64,000 nt of DNA, taken from assembly GCA_003290165.1 (NCBI GenBank), contig QNQO01001853.1, positions 62,001-126,000 on the forward strand, in the 5' to 3' direction. Shown here one piece after another: positions 43,964 through 55,634 of this stretch (position 1 is the first letter of the stretch; every line of letters starts with the position of its first letter). Both the position numbers and the translations under genes were made by a program. Origin of the DNA: Berberis thunbergii. Lineage: Eukaryota; Streptophyta; Magnoliopsida; Ranunculales; Berberidaceae. The notes beneath the pieces are model-generated. The model was not told where the DNA came from, did no database searches, and saw only the letters and a list, made by a program, of their open reading frames with translations.

Positions 43964-45037
43964 TGCTGCAATGAGAGCAAATTTCAAATATAACCATGAC
44001 TTCTCCGTGCCTATAATACCCTGTGTGGGTGGTTTCTGAGACTGACCGGCTATCTTGTATGGGAAGGCTCAGAAGTTGACAACTCCTTGTGTTGGCGGGG
44101 CTCGAAAGTTGCAAGGCTACATAGGTGTTATGGTCCAACATCACCTAGGTGAGGGAGGGGGATGTACTATATATGTACGGGCTTGGCTCTTGATTACGCC
44201 CAAACAATACACGCGGTCAATTGCTGTAAAGAATGGGGTGTCGATCCCACGAGGAAAAACGATCTACAAAATAAGGTTAAAGAAAACAAACTATGTGAAA
44301 CTAAAGTTAATAAATTCTAACAAATTTAAAATACGAAATTGAATTTAATTTAATGAAAATTAAGTTTGGAAAAATCACAAGGTTCCAAGAATCCCTCCTA
44401 GACTTCACGCGCCAACTAGTATTGATTCGCTATGATGACTCAACTACGTGTTTCACATCCCAAACGACGTAATCGGAAAAATAATCTTTTAATCATTAAT
44501 GTACTCTAATGTAAATGAATTTAAGATTTTACTTTTTCTGATTAAAACACAAGGTCGGTCATGTGTGATATCCTAAACTTACGATATATCCGGAGACAAT
44601 ACCGTAATAAATGACGGTCACATATAACTAACCTACCGGAATCAATTAATTCTTAAACATTTCACACATAAGAAAAGCGTGACTAAGCTTATATAGAGAA
44701 GAAAAAATAATCACCGGAATAATAAAAATCTACGAAGAAATCCATGATATCTTTCTCACTGAAATAACATAAATTTCTATATTAAATAAAAGTGATAATC
44801 ATTAAACATCATTATTCATCGTGAAAACTTAAAGTGAATCAAATGCTAATTTAGTGCGTTACATCTAGGAGTTCACCTCTTCACCTTGTGTGGGGTTTAG
44901 TGACTCATGGTGGTGGTGGTCACAGCATCACTGGAGGAGGAATCCATCACTTCATGTATGTGCACGAATCTCGAGAAAAAAAGCTAAATAGGCTCTGTGG
45001 TGGCTCTTACAAATTCTCGAGGTGTCAATAGCCAAAA
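43964..45037. other. Dispersed repeat, no gene
   Basis: 44129-44170 carries the palindromic CACCTAGGTGAGGGAGGGGGATGTACTATATATG seen again at 46400 (here split: CACCTAGGTGAG then GGGATGTACTATATATG). GGGGTGTCGATCCCACGAGG near 44235 is a word common in plant repeats. No reading frame is supported. Confidence 0.4.
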
Positions 45038-45720
45038 CTATTTTTCAAAACAAAAACAATTTTTTTCCCGCGCGAATTCGCTGCTCTGCAGCTCCTTCAT
45101 CTTGTCCAGCGTGACAGTGTCTGCTCCACCTCTATTCTCCGCTCCTCGCGAGCATTCTCTCCTCCCAACCAGCTCCGGTGCCTGCAAGAACAAAGAGAGA
45201 TGGTGAGGGAACAAGGATAACAACAAAAACCGCGAAGGAGGACGAGGAACAGGGAGCGCCTCATGTCTGTGCGCGAAACGAGAGGTGGAAGCGAAACATG
45301 GTGGTTGCTCGGTCTGGTCTGTGGGCGAGGTGGCTTAGGTGGTGCTCGGTCGCGGTGGTGGTGGAGTGAGATGGAAGGGGAAACAGGGTGGCTGCGAGGG
45401 AGAGAAACAGGGAGGTGTTCCCTGTTTCGCGGCAGTACAGTGCGCGCGGTGGTGGCGATGGTGCTCGGGTGATGGTGGCTGTGAGAGAGAGGGAGGGAGA
45501 TGGTAGCGGCGGCTGTGTTATGGACAGAGAAGACGGTGACGAGGACGGTGGCGAGGTCGATGTTTGTATTGTGAAAAAGGGTGGTTAGTGACGGTGGCGA
45601 GGACGGTGGCTGGTTAGTGGCGAGAGACACAAGGCTCTGCCTTGGTGGAGGTGGTGATGGTGGCTGGAAAAGATAGAAGGAGCAGAAAACATGGAAGAGA
45701 GCTGTCTCCAAAGAGAAGGC
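45038..45720. other. GC-rich low-complexity stretch
   Basis: GGTGG/GAGAG-rich on the plus strand. Overlapping frames on both strands (e.g. 45097-45711 minus, P/S/H-rich) are composition artefacts; none has a recognisable domain. It could be an untranslated leader of an old gene. Confidence 0.5.
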
Positions 45721-46049
45721 AAGAGAGAAACCTAAATAGGGTTCTCCTATTTCCTTGTTAGGCTGGGCTTAGGATTCTAGCTTTCTGGGCTTGGGCTTGG
45801 TTAAAGTAAGTGGACCATGCTTATTCGAGTTAGGCTTAGATGTGTGAACCACTCTTTTGTACCACCACTAGAATCAACAAATTAATCATTTTTTCAAATT
45901 TGTCGCCTTAATGCGATTTTATCGTTCACGCGCTCAGATTCCTACAAAAACATAAAAATTGAAATAATTAGAATAAAATATATTAATTGAAGCACTAACA
46001 TATATAAATTAAGGGTTATAATTTGTAATAATTATGTGTATATCAGCTC

Positions 46050-46785
46050 TCTATAGTAAGACACATTTTAAATCCATGTGGGTGGTAAGGCCCAAAGCGG
46101 ACAATATTTTACTATGTGAATCGGGTCATGACATTACCTCTATTAGTTAAGTGGTGTGTTTAGGTTTAAGTTTTGAAAGCTTAGAACCTATAAGTGATAA
46201 GGTTTTAAATTCATGCTGGTGGTAAGGCCCAAAGCAGACAATATTTTACTATGTTGGTTGGATTGTGACAGTACCTCTATTAGTTAAGTGGATTATTTAG
46301 GTTTAAGTTTTGAAAGCTTAGAACCTATATGTGATAAGGTCTGTAGAAATTATATTAGTAAAGTGGTGTATTTAGAGTTAAGTGGAGTTATAGTCCCACA
46401 TCACCTAGGTGAGGGAAGGGGATGTACTATATATGTATGGATTTGACTCTTCATAGTAAGACATTTTAAATCTGTGTGGGTGGTAAGGCCCAAAGTTGAC
46501 AATATCTTACCATGTGAATCGGTTCGTGACGTAGAACCGATAAGTGATAAAATTTTAAATTCATGCGGGTGGTAAGGCCCAAAGCAGACAATATCTTACT
46601 ATGTTGGTTAGATTGTGACAGTACCTTTATTAGTTAATTAAGTGGTGTATTTAGGTTTAAGTTTTGAAAGCTTAGAACCTATAGGTGATAAGGTCAATAG
46701 AAATTCTATCAGTTAAGTGGTGTATTTAGGGTTAAGTTCTGAAAGCTTAGAACCTATAAGTGATAAGGTTTGTAGAAATTGTAAC
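46050..46785 (+). repeat. Complex tandem repeat, ~140-150 bp unit
   Basis: Four to five imperfect units contain GGTGGTAAGGCCCAAAGC(G/A)GACAATATTTTACTATG, TTAGTTAAGTGGTGTATTTAGG and AAGCTTAGAACCTATAAGTGATAAGG. At 46393-46432 one unit is interrupted by TAGTCCCACATCACCTAGG / TGAGGGAAGGGGATGTACTA, an imperfect palindrome followed by TATATATG. Confidence 0.8.
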
Positions 46786-48390
46786 TGCTATTTAATTCTT
46801 TCGCAAATAAGTATCAGTTTTGTTTGTTACAGACTGAACCAAATATTGTTAGCTCTGCATATTGAACTTTTTCCCACTTATGGCAGCATTTGATCAGGAT
46901 TGTTCAATTATGCAATTTCAGTGTCATTTTTCAGATTGAAATATTTCTGTAAAATTTGTCCCTATAGTTGAATTCGAAAGATTCAAATTGGAAAGAGTTT
47001 TACGTTTGTAATTTTGTGCATTAGAGAGAACTACCATTTGCTAAATTGCATCTCCATAACCACCACAAGTTGTGTAACTACCTAGGTTAATGGAAAATTA
47101 TCTGACCAATTATATGTTCTACTTTCGCCACCTTCATACTGCAATGCTACAATTTCTTCAATGAGCCACACCACAGCAGCTGCCTCCATTCACGATAAAT
47201 TTAGTCATCCAAACAACCTAGATTTTCACCATGAGACCTGAGGAAGAAAGTGAAAACACCAGAAAACTTTTGTTGATAATGGTATAGTTTTTGTGAAATG
47301 AACAAAGCAAATCAACACATACCATGACAACCTAAAACTGCCATAACTTTCAAAGCTTACATATACTAATAAAATTTGCATTGAGATATATGAAGAATTA
47401 TAAATTTCAAGTGGTGTATTTAAGTTTTGAAAGCATAGACCAATATGCGAAGAATTTTAAAATTCTAATAATTTTGCTTTACTACTAATTTTCAGTCCTC
47501 TCAGCACTTTGGACGAAACCTATTAGAACTTAGAGAGCATCTCCAAAAGAGTCGTTAATTGACTTGTTAGGTCCAAATGGCAAGTAAATGCCGAGTTTGT
47601 CAGGAAAACATTCTCCAACAGTCTAGTTAGTCAATGATGTGGCATGAACAAGTGTTTTTTTAATGGGTTGTTGATCCTTTTATTTAGTTTTTAATGCATG
47701 CCTAAAGGTTAATTGAAAAATGTTCGAAGGCTACATCATTGGCGTTTCCATCAAGTTATAACCAAACCATGTCTGAAGACTACATCCTTGTTGCCACTTA
47801 GCATCCAAGTCGTCTCCACCTCGCATGAAGACTTGCTTTCGCTTTGATCCTTCGCCTTCACCTTGCATGAAGACTTGTTTTCACTCCGCTCCGTTCTATC
47901 TAAGTAACTACATTCAATACTTGAAAGCTAATCAATGGCAAAACACATGTGCTCCTAATAATCAAGCGAAAACACACAAAATCCTAATTGATGAGTCTCG
48001 AATCTGCAACCTCTCACAAAGAAAGTAGATGTTCAACAATTGAGCTATACTCGAGACATTTTTTCCCAAACAAACAGCGAAGTAAGGCTTGTTATTAATT
48101 TTTTTTCTCCTTATTTTATGCCCCATGGGTCCCAATTCTCATTCAAAACAATAATTGCTTATCTCCTTTCCTTTCATTGATTTACTTTTTGTTTGGTCTA
48201 CATGTTAAACTTGAAAATAGTAACAATAAGAACTAAGAGGCAAATTAGGGAGTTTCTTAGAGGTTTTCCAATTCTCTTGTCTACAAGTTCTTTAAAATTA
48301 TTTATTGTAGTATCTCTTTGCCAAATTTTCAGCCCGTTTAGACATCGTTCATTGAGATACATGTTTAGGTCTGACGTATTAAATATTATG
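46786..48390. other. No gene seen
   Basis: GAGAGCATCTCCAAAAGAGTC near 47532 looks like the start of a common plant MITE but the other end is not found. Short frames only. Confidence 0.4.
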
Positions 48391-48545
48391 ATAAACAATA
48401 TTTGTCAGTGTTTAAGGACCGCCCCTTCGGATGATCTTGGACAATGGACTCTAGCCAGCCTATGTCACCCCCAAGGTGACTCTTACTTGTTTTGCTCATT
48501 TTGTGATTATGTAATAATCCAACCAGATAACATTTTAACACACAT
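48391..48545 (-). repeat. Divergent inverted piece of repeat R
   Basis: TTTGTCAGTGTTTAAGGACC and TCACCCCCAAGGTGACTC... TTTGCTCATTTTGTGATTAT correspond to the reverse complement of the 3' end of R at 15290-15385. Confidence 0.55.
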
Positions 48546-48952
48546 CTCGAGCATAATAGGCCTGACAAAGGGTCGGGTTCGTGTCGAGTTTTGGTGGGTT
48601 GGCATGTCAAAGGGCATAACCGTAACCCGAACTGTTTAGCTTATATTGTTAAAAACCCCAACCTAACCTGACCTGCCAATTAACAAGTTGACCCGACATG
48701 ACCCGTTTATTGGTTTGTGAGTTGACAAGGCACAATATTTCTTGACCTTCTAGCATTTTATACTAATTTTAATAAACTTATTAGAATAATTTAACCATAA
48801 CATCGACATATCCGAATAGAATAACCAACTAGACAATGCATGTTTTAGTTCTCCAAAATATACCTTAAGCTTTAACTATATATATTATAAAGAGTTAAAA
48901 CTTGGTGGCCCAAACAGGTTATAGGTAAAACCCAAAATCCACCAGCTAAAAT
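48546..48952. other. Probable degraded MITE, no gene
   Basis: GGCCTGACAAAGGGTCGGGTTCG... with GACCCGACATGACCCG further on gives loose inverted CCCGAC/GTCGGG words. Boundaries not found. Confidence 0.35.
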
Positions 48953-48960
48953 AAAATGAT

Positions 48961-49327
48961 TAGGGCTAGGCAATGTCGGTTAGGTTCAGTTTTTAGACCC
49001 TAACAAATTTCAAACCAATTTAATTCAATTTGCCTAAAACCCAAACCGAAACCGAATTTTTTATTTGTAAACCGAATTTAATTTGTTGCACCAGTAAGGT
49101 ATTAACACCTACCTATTTTGTATTTATTTATATATATATAATTAATCAGTCGGTTTGGTTTTAATATGTCGGTTCAAAACCGTAGACTGATTCCAAACCA
49201 TTTATAACCGGTTTCAGTTCGATTTAAATGATTTTCTTTCACTCATATTTCGGTTCGGTTATCGAACCAAAATTGAAAATTGGTTCGGTCGGTTAACCGC
49301 ATTTAAATCGGTTTTTGCCCACCCCTA
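48961..49327. mobile_element. hAT-like MITE with 8-bp duplication
   Basis: Begins TAGGGCTAGGCAA and ends TTTTTGCCCACCCCTA. AAAATGAT is present at 48953-48960 and 49328-49335, an exact 8-bp target duplication. Interior is CGGTT/AACCG-rich and non-coding. Confidence 0.9.
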
Positions 49328-49390
49328 AAAATGATTGGCGGGTGACGGATCAACCCCAAAACTCAAAAACCTTGACCCTATTGGAGGGAC

Positions 49391-49701
49391 CAATTCCTAT
49401 GCCATGGGAATCCATGAGGGGACCCCTACATTTTAGGCTAAATTGATGTATCACTCCACATCCACCATTTGGTTTTGTGATCAATGGTGGGAATGGAAGT
49501 CCCATAAACATGGGAATCACATGCCTTGAGGGACCAATGAGTGAGATTCACATGTTCATGGGACTTCCATTCCCACTATTGATCATAAAATCAAATGGTG
49601 GTCAAATGGTAGATGTGGAGTGATATATCCATTTAGCCTAAAATGTATGGGTCCTCTCATGGATTCCCATGGCATAGGATTCCATGCAACCAAACACACC
49701 C
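49391..49701. mobile_element. Tourist-like MITE, left end truncated
   Basis: Homologous to 19080-19398 (TTTTAGGCTAAATTGAT, ATCAATGGTGGGAATG, GGTCAAATGGTA). The right end CCAAACACACCC is intact and followed by TAA; the first ~20 bp of the left end are replaced. Confidence 0.85.
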
Positions 49702-50487
49702 TAAAAATACACCTGACCAAATATTATATGGCTCAGCGAGTGCTAGCATCAACGAGAGCATCTTTTCAATTTAGATTTCTGTTGTGAGCAATCGATTCAT
49801 GTATTGGCATCATCAAGGGGAAGCAAATGGACTATACTTTGACCTTCTTAGAGGCTTCAAAATCACCTTAGAGCAACTATGATCGTTGTCAAGTACATGA
49901 CGTCCTTAAAAAATTCACGTTGCAATGGTTGTTGCACATGTGAAATTTTCAAGATTTAACAATGTTGGTTCTAAATTTAGAAACCAACCAATACAATAAG
50001 AACATTGCATGTCAGAAAAAGCTAACCTACGTGTGACTATTTTCAAAAAATTCGAAAGAAGAGACACGGAAGAAAGGTGTCGCTGCTTAGAAACTTCAAC
50101 TTTTTTTGTCATACAAGAAGTGCAATCTTGTAAGTAGCATGGTTTTTATTTTTTTAGCAATCCACCACTACAAATGATTTCTCTCAAGATCATGAATTTG
50201 TGCAATTTCAGCTAACAAAGGTAGTGGATGCTATTTGGAGCTAGAAACAACACCTCCATAAGGGTCACGTAACATCCATAGAGGTTAGCACCAATGGTCT
50301 CACTCTCATCTACTGGGAGAGACCCCAAACCACTAAACCTATGAGAGAAGATATGCAAAAAAATACAGTAAAAAGGCCTTATCCATACAAAAACCAATCT
50401 AGATTTCTTGTTCAACTCTTCTATGGCTTCCAAATCCTAAATTTATTTCCAACACCAAACCTAAAACATCCAATTCTTTGTAGAATT
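49702..50487. other. No gene seen; left flank of A2
   Basis: Minus-strand frames 49915-50112 and 50212-50433 have no recognisable motif. GAATT at 50483-50487 is the A2 target site. Confidence 0.4.
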
Positions 50488-51148
50488 TGATGATACATAA
50501 AAACAGTCATACCCTTGAGTTGTACTTGTGTCATGGTGATCTCGAGGATTTACGGGCTCAAGCATCAGTTTGCCCTAGCGGTTCTCAGCCCGCTGGACAG
50601 GCCCGGACTCTCACAGCGTGCTAGGTCTACACGTCTCACAACTATTCTCAATACCCGTAAGCCCTTTGCAGGCAAGTATCTCGAAGATTTGCTTTGGACG
50701 GGCAACCACATATGCTCTTTGCTCCCAACTAAGAAGTAAACACCAGAGTATCTTACACACAAGGAAACTCCCTTCCACGGAATGCTCTCGGATTGGGAAC
50801 TATCTCTCGCATATCTAGAAGCACGGAGCTAACAGGGAACTTCCCTCCTACAACACGACTTCTAATTAGAGAGGGATATCCACGAAGATCTCATCCCTAA
50901 TCTACGCCTACGATGGCCTAGTTAAACCAAGACTCATTGCACTATAAAAAAGAGATGAGGTTGATGAGCTAAGGTACGCTACAAATTCCTTATTACAACA
51001 TTACACCTTTCTCAGATCCTTGCTTGACTTTAGCATCGGAGTGTCATCGGCCACCCCACGGTGGTATGTGGCTCACATGTGCTACTTGTGCAGGTCAAAC
51101 AAGTCAGCAGGACTAGGTCAGAGCAGGGAGCAAAAAACGACTACATCA
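50488..51148 (+). repeat. A2 5' LTR
   Basis: TGATGATACATAAAAAC ... GACTACATCA, with TATAAAAA at 50943-50950. It lacks a ~15 bp segment (TCAACTTCGGCCCAC) present near 57538 in the 3' LTR. Confidence 0.92.
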
Positions 51149-51149
51149 G

Positions 51150-51168
51150 TTTGGCACCGTCCATGGGG
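51150..51168 (+). other. A2 primer-binding site
   Basis: TTTGGCACCGTCCATGGGG directly follows the LTR, equivalent to the A1 site. Confidence 0.8.
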
Positions 51169-51220
51169 ACGACATAGTTTTTTCTGGACTAAGCGTCATC
51201 TCTTACCAAAATCCAGAAAG

Positions 51221-51600
51221 ATGGTGACTACTAGGTCATGCGTCGTCGGAGAACCAGGGAACATGTCCAACGCTCGGACGGTCCCTATACCATCTCTCCT
51301 AGCAATTCTTGCCGCGCATGGGCATCCAGCTCACGCCTCTGCGCCGACGACAGTCACGATGGACCCTCCGGTAAACATGTCAAATTCGAAGAAGGAGGCT
51401 TAAAACTCCCTCAACCTGAGAAAAGAGCCTGCGAGAACTGGATACGAGGCGTCACCACTCAACAAAATACATGTGCTTCATGGAACATATTCTGAGTCCG
51501 AACTATCCAATAGGTTCAGGCAAAAGGCTATGCGCGGTATGAGGATTCAAACTATACATGGTGAGCATTCGATGCAACATGAGCGAAGGCGAGGCTCATC
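51221..51600 (+). pseudogene. A2 gag remnant
   Basis: ATG 51221 starts M-V-T-T-R-S-C-V-V-G, homologous to A1 and A0. After about 60 codons the frame ends, and the capsid domain seen in A1 (L-D-F-Y-D-G-T-T-D-P ...) is absent. What follows resembles the end of gag. Deletion of roughly 1 kb compared with A1 is inferred. Confidence 0.75.
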
Positions 51601-51960
51601 AGTGCCTATGACGTTCACACAGGAGGATCTCCAGGACATACAGCGCCTGCATAATGTCGCCCTGGTTGTAACAATTTCCCTCACAGGCTGGGAGGCAAAG
51701 AGGTGTTTGATTGATATCGAGAGCTCGATGAACGTCTTGTTCCTTCGCACGCTACACAGCATGCAATAGGATGAAATGACATTGACCCCAGATAGTCGTC
51801 CAGTAACCGACTTCAGCTGTGAAAAGCAACTCCCTTTGTGAAAGATACAACTGACGATAATAGAAGGGGAACGGGCAACCCATAAGACCATGTTTCAAGA
51901 GTTCATTGTGATCGATACGCCTTCAGCATACAATATGGTTCTAGGATGACCCTGGATACA
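51600..51960 (+). pseudogene. A2 aspartic protease remnant
   Basis: V-T-F-T-Q-E-D-L-like (here M-T-F-T-Q-E-D-L, 51607-51630) leads to L-I-D-I-E-S-S-M-N-V-L-F, where D-T-G-S has become D-I-E-S, so the active site is lost. Further on S-A-Y-N-M-V-L-G (51925-51948) is the conserved C-terminal block. The frame is interrupted by a TAG near 51768. Confidence 0.8.
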
Positions 51961-52265
51961 TCAGATGGGGCAACAATCTCCACCCTGCACCAGTGCCTCA
52001 AGTATCCTACAGACCGAGCGATTGGTACATTGAGAGGATATCAACTACTGGCCAGGGAATGCCAATACATGGCGACTTTGCTATCTGACAGATCTCGACT
52101 GGTAACCAGCCCAATGTTTAAGACTATCATCCACTCAACCCAAAGCCCAAGAGGAGAACAGCCAACATTGGGTGACGAGGCACCTATAAGCCCTCGTGGA
52201 GGCCTAATGTTGGACAGCCGAAAGAAGAAACTATAACGGTCTACCTCGACGACCCTCGGAACAAC

Positions 52266-53270
52266 ATGGCCATTCAAATCTGTCCCCGCCTAGACAAAGT
52301 GGTAACATGGCAACTTACGGAGTTACTACGACAAAACCAGGACATCTTCGCATGGACTATGCAAGATATGGTAGGAATCGATCCGTCGATAATCATGCAC
52401 CTCCTCGAAGAAGACCCCTCGAAGAAAATTGTCAGGCAAAAGAAAATGCTCGTGGCGCCCAAAAGGAACGCGATCATAAACGAGGGAAGTGCAACGTTTG
52501 CTAGATGCAGACATGATCAAATAAACACGATATTCAAACAATAGATCGATAGAAATATGGAAGTATACATCGACGACATGCTGGTCAAGAGCCTCCGTAA
52601 CCTAGACCACGTCCAAGATCTCGCCGAAGCATTCGATAAACTCAAGAAGTACCGAATGAAACTTAACTTGCAAAAGTGCACATTCGGAGTCGAGTCCGGA
52701 AAATTCCTAGGCTATATAGTAAACAAAAGGGGAATTGAGGTCGATCCGAAACAAATGCAGACTCTTCTCGACATGAAATCGCTGTCCACTATCAGAGATG
52801 TTCAGAGCCTGACCGGAAGGGTAGCAACACTCAACAGATTTATATCAAGGTCATCCGACAAATGCCTCCCATTCTTCAAGTTACTAAGAGGGAGTAAAGG
52901 ATTTTCGTGGAGCGAGGAATATGAACAAGCCTTTCAGAATATGAAAGCATACATGGGGAGTCCAGAGCTACTATCAAAGCCAGCGATAGGCGAAACATTG
53001 TATTGGTACCTGTCTGTTTCCAAACACGCCGTCAGCTCGGCCCTTGTACGAGACGATCATGGAACCCAATGGCCAGTATACTACACCCGCAAAACCTTCG
53101 TAGAAGTAGAGGCACACTATCCGGACCTGGAAAAGTTAGCTCTAGCGCTGGTCATATATTCTAGGAAACTGAGGTCTTATTTTCAGGACCACTCCATAAC
53201 GATCCTAACCAAGCATCCATTTCGCTTGGTATTACATAAACCCGATCTATTTGGCAAGATGGTGAAATAG
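52266..53270 (+). pseudogene. A2 reverse transcriptase and RNase H
   Basis: The N-terminal RT block reads Q-D-I-F-A-W-T-M-Q-D-M-V-G-I-D and H-L-L-E-E-D-P (52340-52420). After 52520 the sequence jumps to N-M-E-V-Y-I-D-D-M-L-V-K-S (from 52554): roughly 110 residues of fingers and palm are deleted. The Y-I-D-D box then leads through K-C-T-F-G-V-E-S-G-K-F-L-G-Y-I-V, the thumb, and an RNase H region (Y-Y-T-R-K-T-F, E-A-H-Y-P-D-L-E-K-L-A-L-A-L). It would copy RNA to DNA in the family; here it cannot. Confidence 0.92.
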
Positions 53271-53494
53271 TCAATAGAGCTCGGGAAGTTTGACATAAAC
53301 TACGCATCCAAGGACAGCCATCAGAGCCCAGACACTCGTTGATTTCATCGCTGAGTTTACTACCAGAGAAGACCCAAAGGCAAATCACCAGCTCACTGAA
53401 TCAGACGAACAAACTTGGACCTTACGCTGCGATGATCTTTAGCTGATAAAGCAAGCGTGACCGGTATCACACTCCGCTCCCCCAGTGTTTCACC

Positions 53495-53860
53495 GTGGAA
53501 AAGACATTCACATTTAGTTTCCCCATTTCAAACAAAGAGGCCAAATACGAAGCCCTTCTGTTATGCCTAAAGCTAGCTTTAGGAATCAGCATAGATTGCC
53601 TAACAGTGTACAACGACTCAAGGATACTAGTCAACAAGGTCAAAGGAGATTTCAACAGTAAATATCCACGCATGATAGCCTATCGCGACAAGGTACTTGG
53701 CATAATGAGCAAATTCAAGAGTTGTCAACTCACACAGTGAACTCGAGACGACAATCGAAGGGCTAACGAGCTAGCGAAAGAAGCCTCTGCCTCTAACGAC
53801 ATCTCCAGCAGCTTCATCGAATATCAAGAGGAATCAAGCCTCAATGAGGAAGAACACAGA
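53495..53860 (+). pseudogene. A2 second RNase H (aRNH, Tat-specific)
   Basis: S-N-K-E-A-K-Y-E-A-L-L-L-C-L-K-L-A (53529-53580) and Y-N-D-S-R-I-L-V-N-K-V-K-G-D-F (53608-53652) are the N-x-E-A-E-Y-E-A-L and D-S-x-x-V motifs of the archaeal/plant-type RNase H. Its place between the RT-linked RNase H and integrase defines Tat elements. A TGA at 53738 and the next frame's A-N-E-L-A-K-E-A-S complete the domain. Confidence 0.9.
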
Positions 53861-53893
53861 GATATCTATGCCACAGAAACACAACTCGATTGG

Positions 53894-55122
53894 ATGACCC
53901 CGATTCTAGAATATATAGCATCTGGGGCTCTACCAACAGAAAAGGTCGAAGCGCGAAGACTTAAAAACAGAGCAACAAAGTACACTCTCCTAAACAACAA
54001 GTTGTACAAGAGATTGATCACAGGACCACTACTTAGATGTCTATCACCCCGGAAGCTAGCTGACTTTTGGGGATTCTCCACAGTGGCATATGCGAGAATC
54101 ACCCAGGCGGGAGAACACTCGCCCACAAAGCTCTGACTCTAGAATACTATTGACCGATCATGCAGCGGGGCACCAAAAATACAGTCCACAAATGCGACAA
54201 ATGTCAGAGGTTTGCACCATACACCCATATACCGACCTAGTCACTAACTCCTATGACTAGTCATTGATCGTTCGCGCAATGGGGAATGGACATTGTCGGA
54301 TCACTTCCGGCATCAGTCGATAAAAAATTCCTTATTGTAGTCGTCAACTACTTCATCAAGTGGGTTGAGGCTGAGCCCCTATCCAAAATAGGGCAGATCC
54401 AAGTCGAAATATTCATATGGGCCGATATCATCTGCAGATTCTACATCCCCAGGGTATTGGTTAGCGACAACGAAACTCAATTCAAAGGTAGCAAGGTCAA
54501 AGAACTATGCAAAATTCTGGGAGTCGAGCATCGCTTCTCCTCACCAGGACACCCCAGGCCAACGGCCAAGTTGAAGTTACCAACCGAATGATCCTAGAAA
54601 ACATCAAAAGGAAACTCGACGAGGCCAAAGGAAAATGGGTTTCAGAGCTACCAGGAATACTTTGGGCATATCGAACGACTAAAAGAATCCCTAACTGGGG
54701 AAACACCCTTTGCACTGGCATATGGATCAGAAGCTATGGTTCCAGTAGAACTCGATGTGCCAACCTTTCGGACGAAAGAATTCAGACCAGACGGTAACGA
54801 CGAAGCCTTACGCGTGGGACTAGACCTCCTCGAAGAAAAAGGGGACCTAGCCTCCACCAAGATAGCCGCCTACCAACAACGAATGGTGCAATATTATAAC
54901 AAGAAGGTCAAACCTTGCGTATTCAAGGCGGGAGATTGGGTACTCAATAAGACCCAGCAAAACACCAAAGAAATCGATGCGAAAAAACTAAACCTGAACT
55001 GGGAAAGACTTTATAGAGTTGCCAAAGTCAACAGGCTTGGGAGGTACTGGCTGGAAGATGCAGACGGTGATGAGCTAAAACAACCATGGAAGTATAACAT
55101 CTCAAAAAATATTAACAATTAA
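53894..55122 (+). pseudogene. A2 integrase
   Basis: The zinc-binding lead-in reads Y-T-L-L-N-N-K-L-Y-K-R (53980-54012) and L-R-C-L-S-P. The catalytic core spans 54286-54600: M-D-I-V-G-S-L-P, K-W-V-E-A-E-P-L, then V-S-D-N-E-T-Q-F (GTQF changed to ETQF). A frameshift near 54560 moves A-N-G-Q-V-E-V-T-N-R into another frame. The C-terminal domain (54736-55122) keeps Y-Y-N-K-K-V-K, G-D-W-V-L and N-W-E-R-L-Y-R-V. It would insert the element DNA; now inactive. Confidence 0.92.
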
Positions 55123-55634
55123 ATATTTTTGCTTTTACAAAAACTACCACTGTTGTTCGTTACGACTCGTGACAGACTCGGCTACGGCCAGACTCTAACA
55201 CCTTCCCAAAGCCTAATTCGCTCTGCACGGATCACGATGGAGGAGGAAGTGGGAGTATGGCTTCTGGTGCCCAAAGTGATAATCACGATGGAGGAGGAAG
55301 TGGGAGTATAGTCAGCGCTTGTCCGCTGATGATGATGACTTGACAATGGATCATTGCTCTCACTGCAGACAATGATCACCGAACTTGCCAAGCAGAACCT
55401 AACCTGCTTCGTACGGGTGACAATGACCAAAAGAATGGAAGAGAAAGTCAATGCTAGTCCGCCAATACTTAAGAGTCATTACATACAACGACTATACGGA
55501 CCACAAAGCAACAAAAGCAGACACTACTATGCATGGCAAAACAGTACTTTCATTTAAAGAAAAACATGTTTACATAATATCCGACCATAAAGGAACATTA
55601 CAACAGAACTAAGGAGAAACATCTTCCTCGTCTA
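55123..55634. other. A2 non-coding region after integrase
   Basis: A 32-bp direct repeat (ATCACGATGGAGGAGGAAGTGGGAGTAT) occurs twice at about 55229 and 55283. It may be the start of an array like those in B and A1. Confidence 0.5.

Noticed and set aside
45097..45711. 204-residue minus-strand protein
   Set aside because: P/S/H-rich, open in several frames at once, no domain; reflects GGTGG/GAGAG composition.
47990..48060. tRNA-like fragment (TTGAGCTATACTCGAG)
   Set aside because: No cloverleaf could be drawn; similar words are common in plant repeats.
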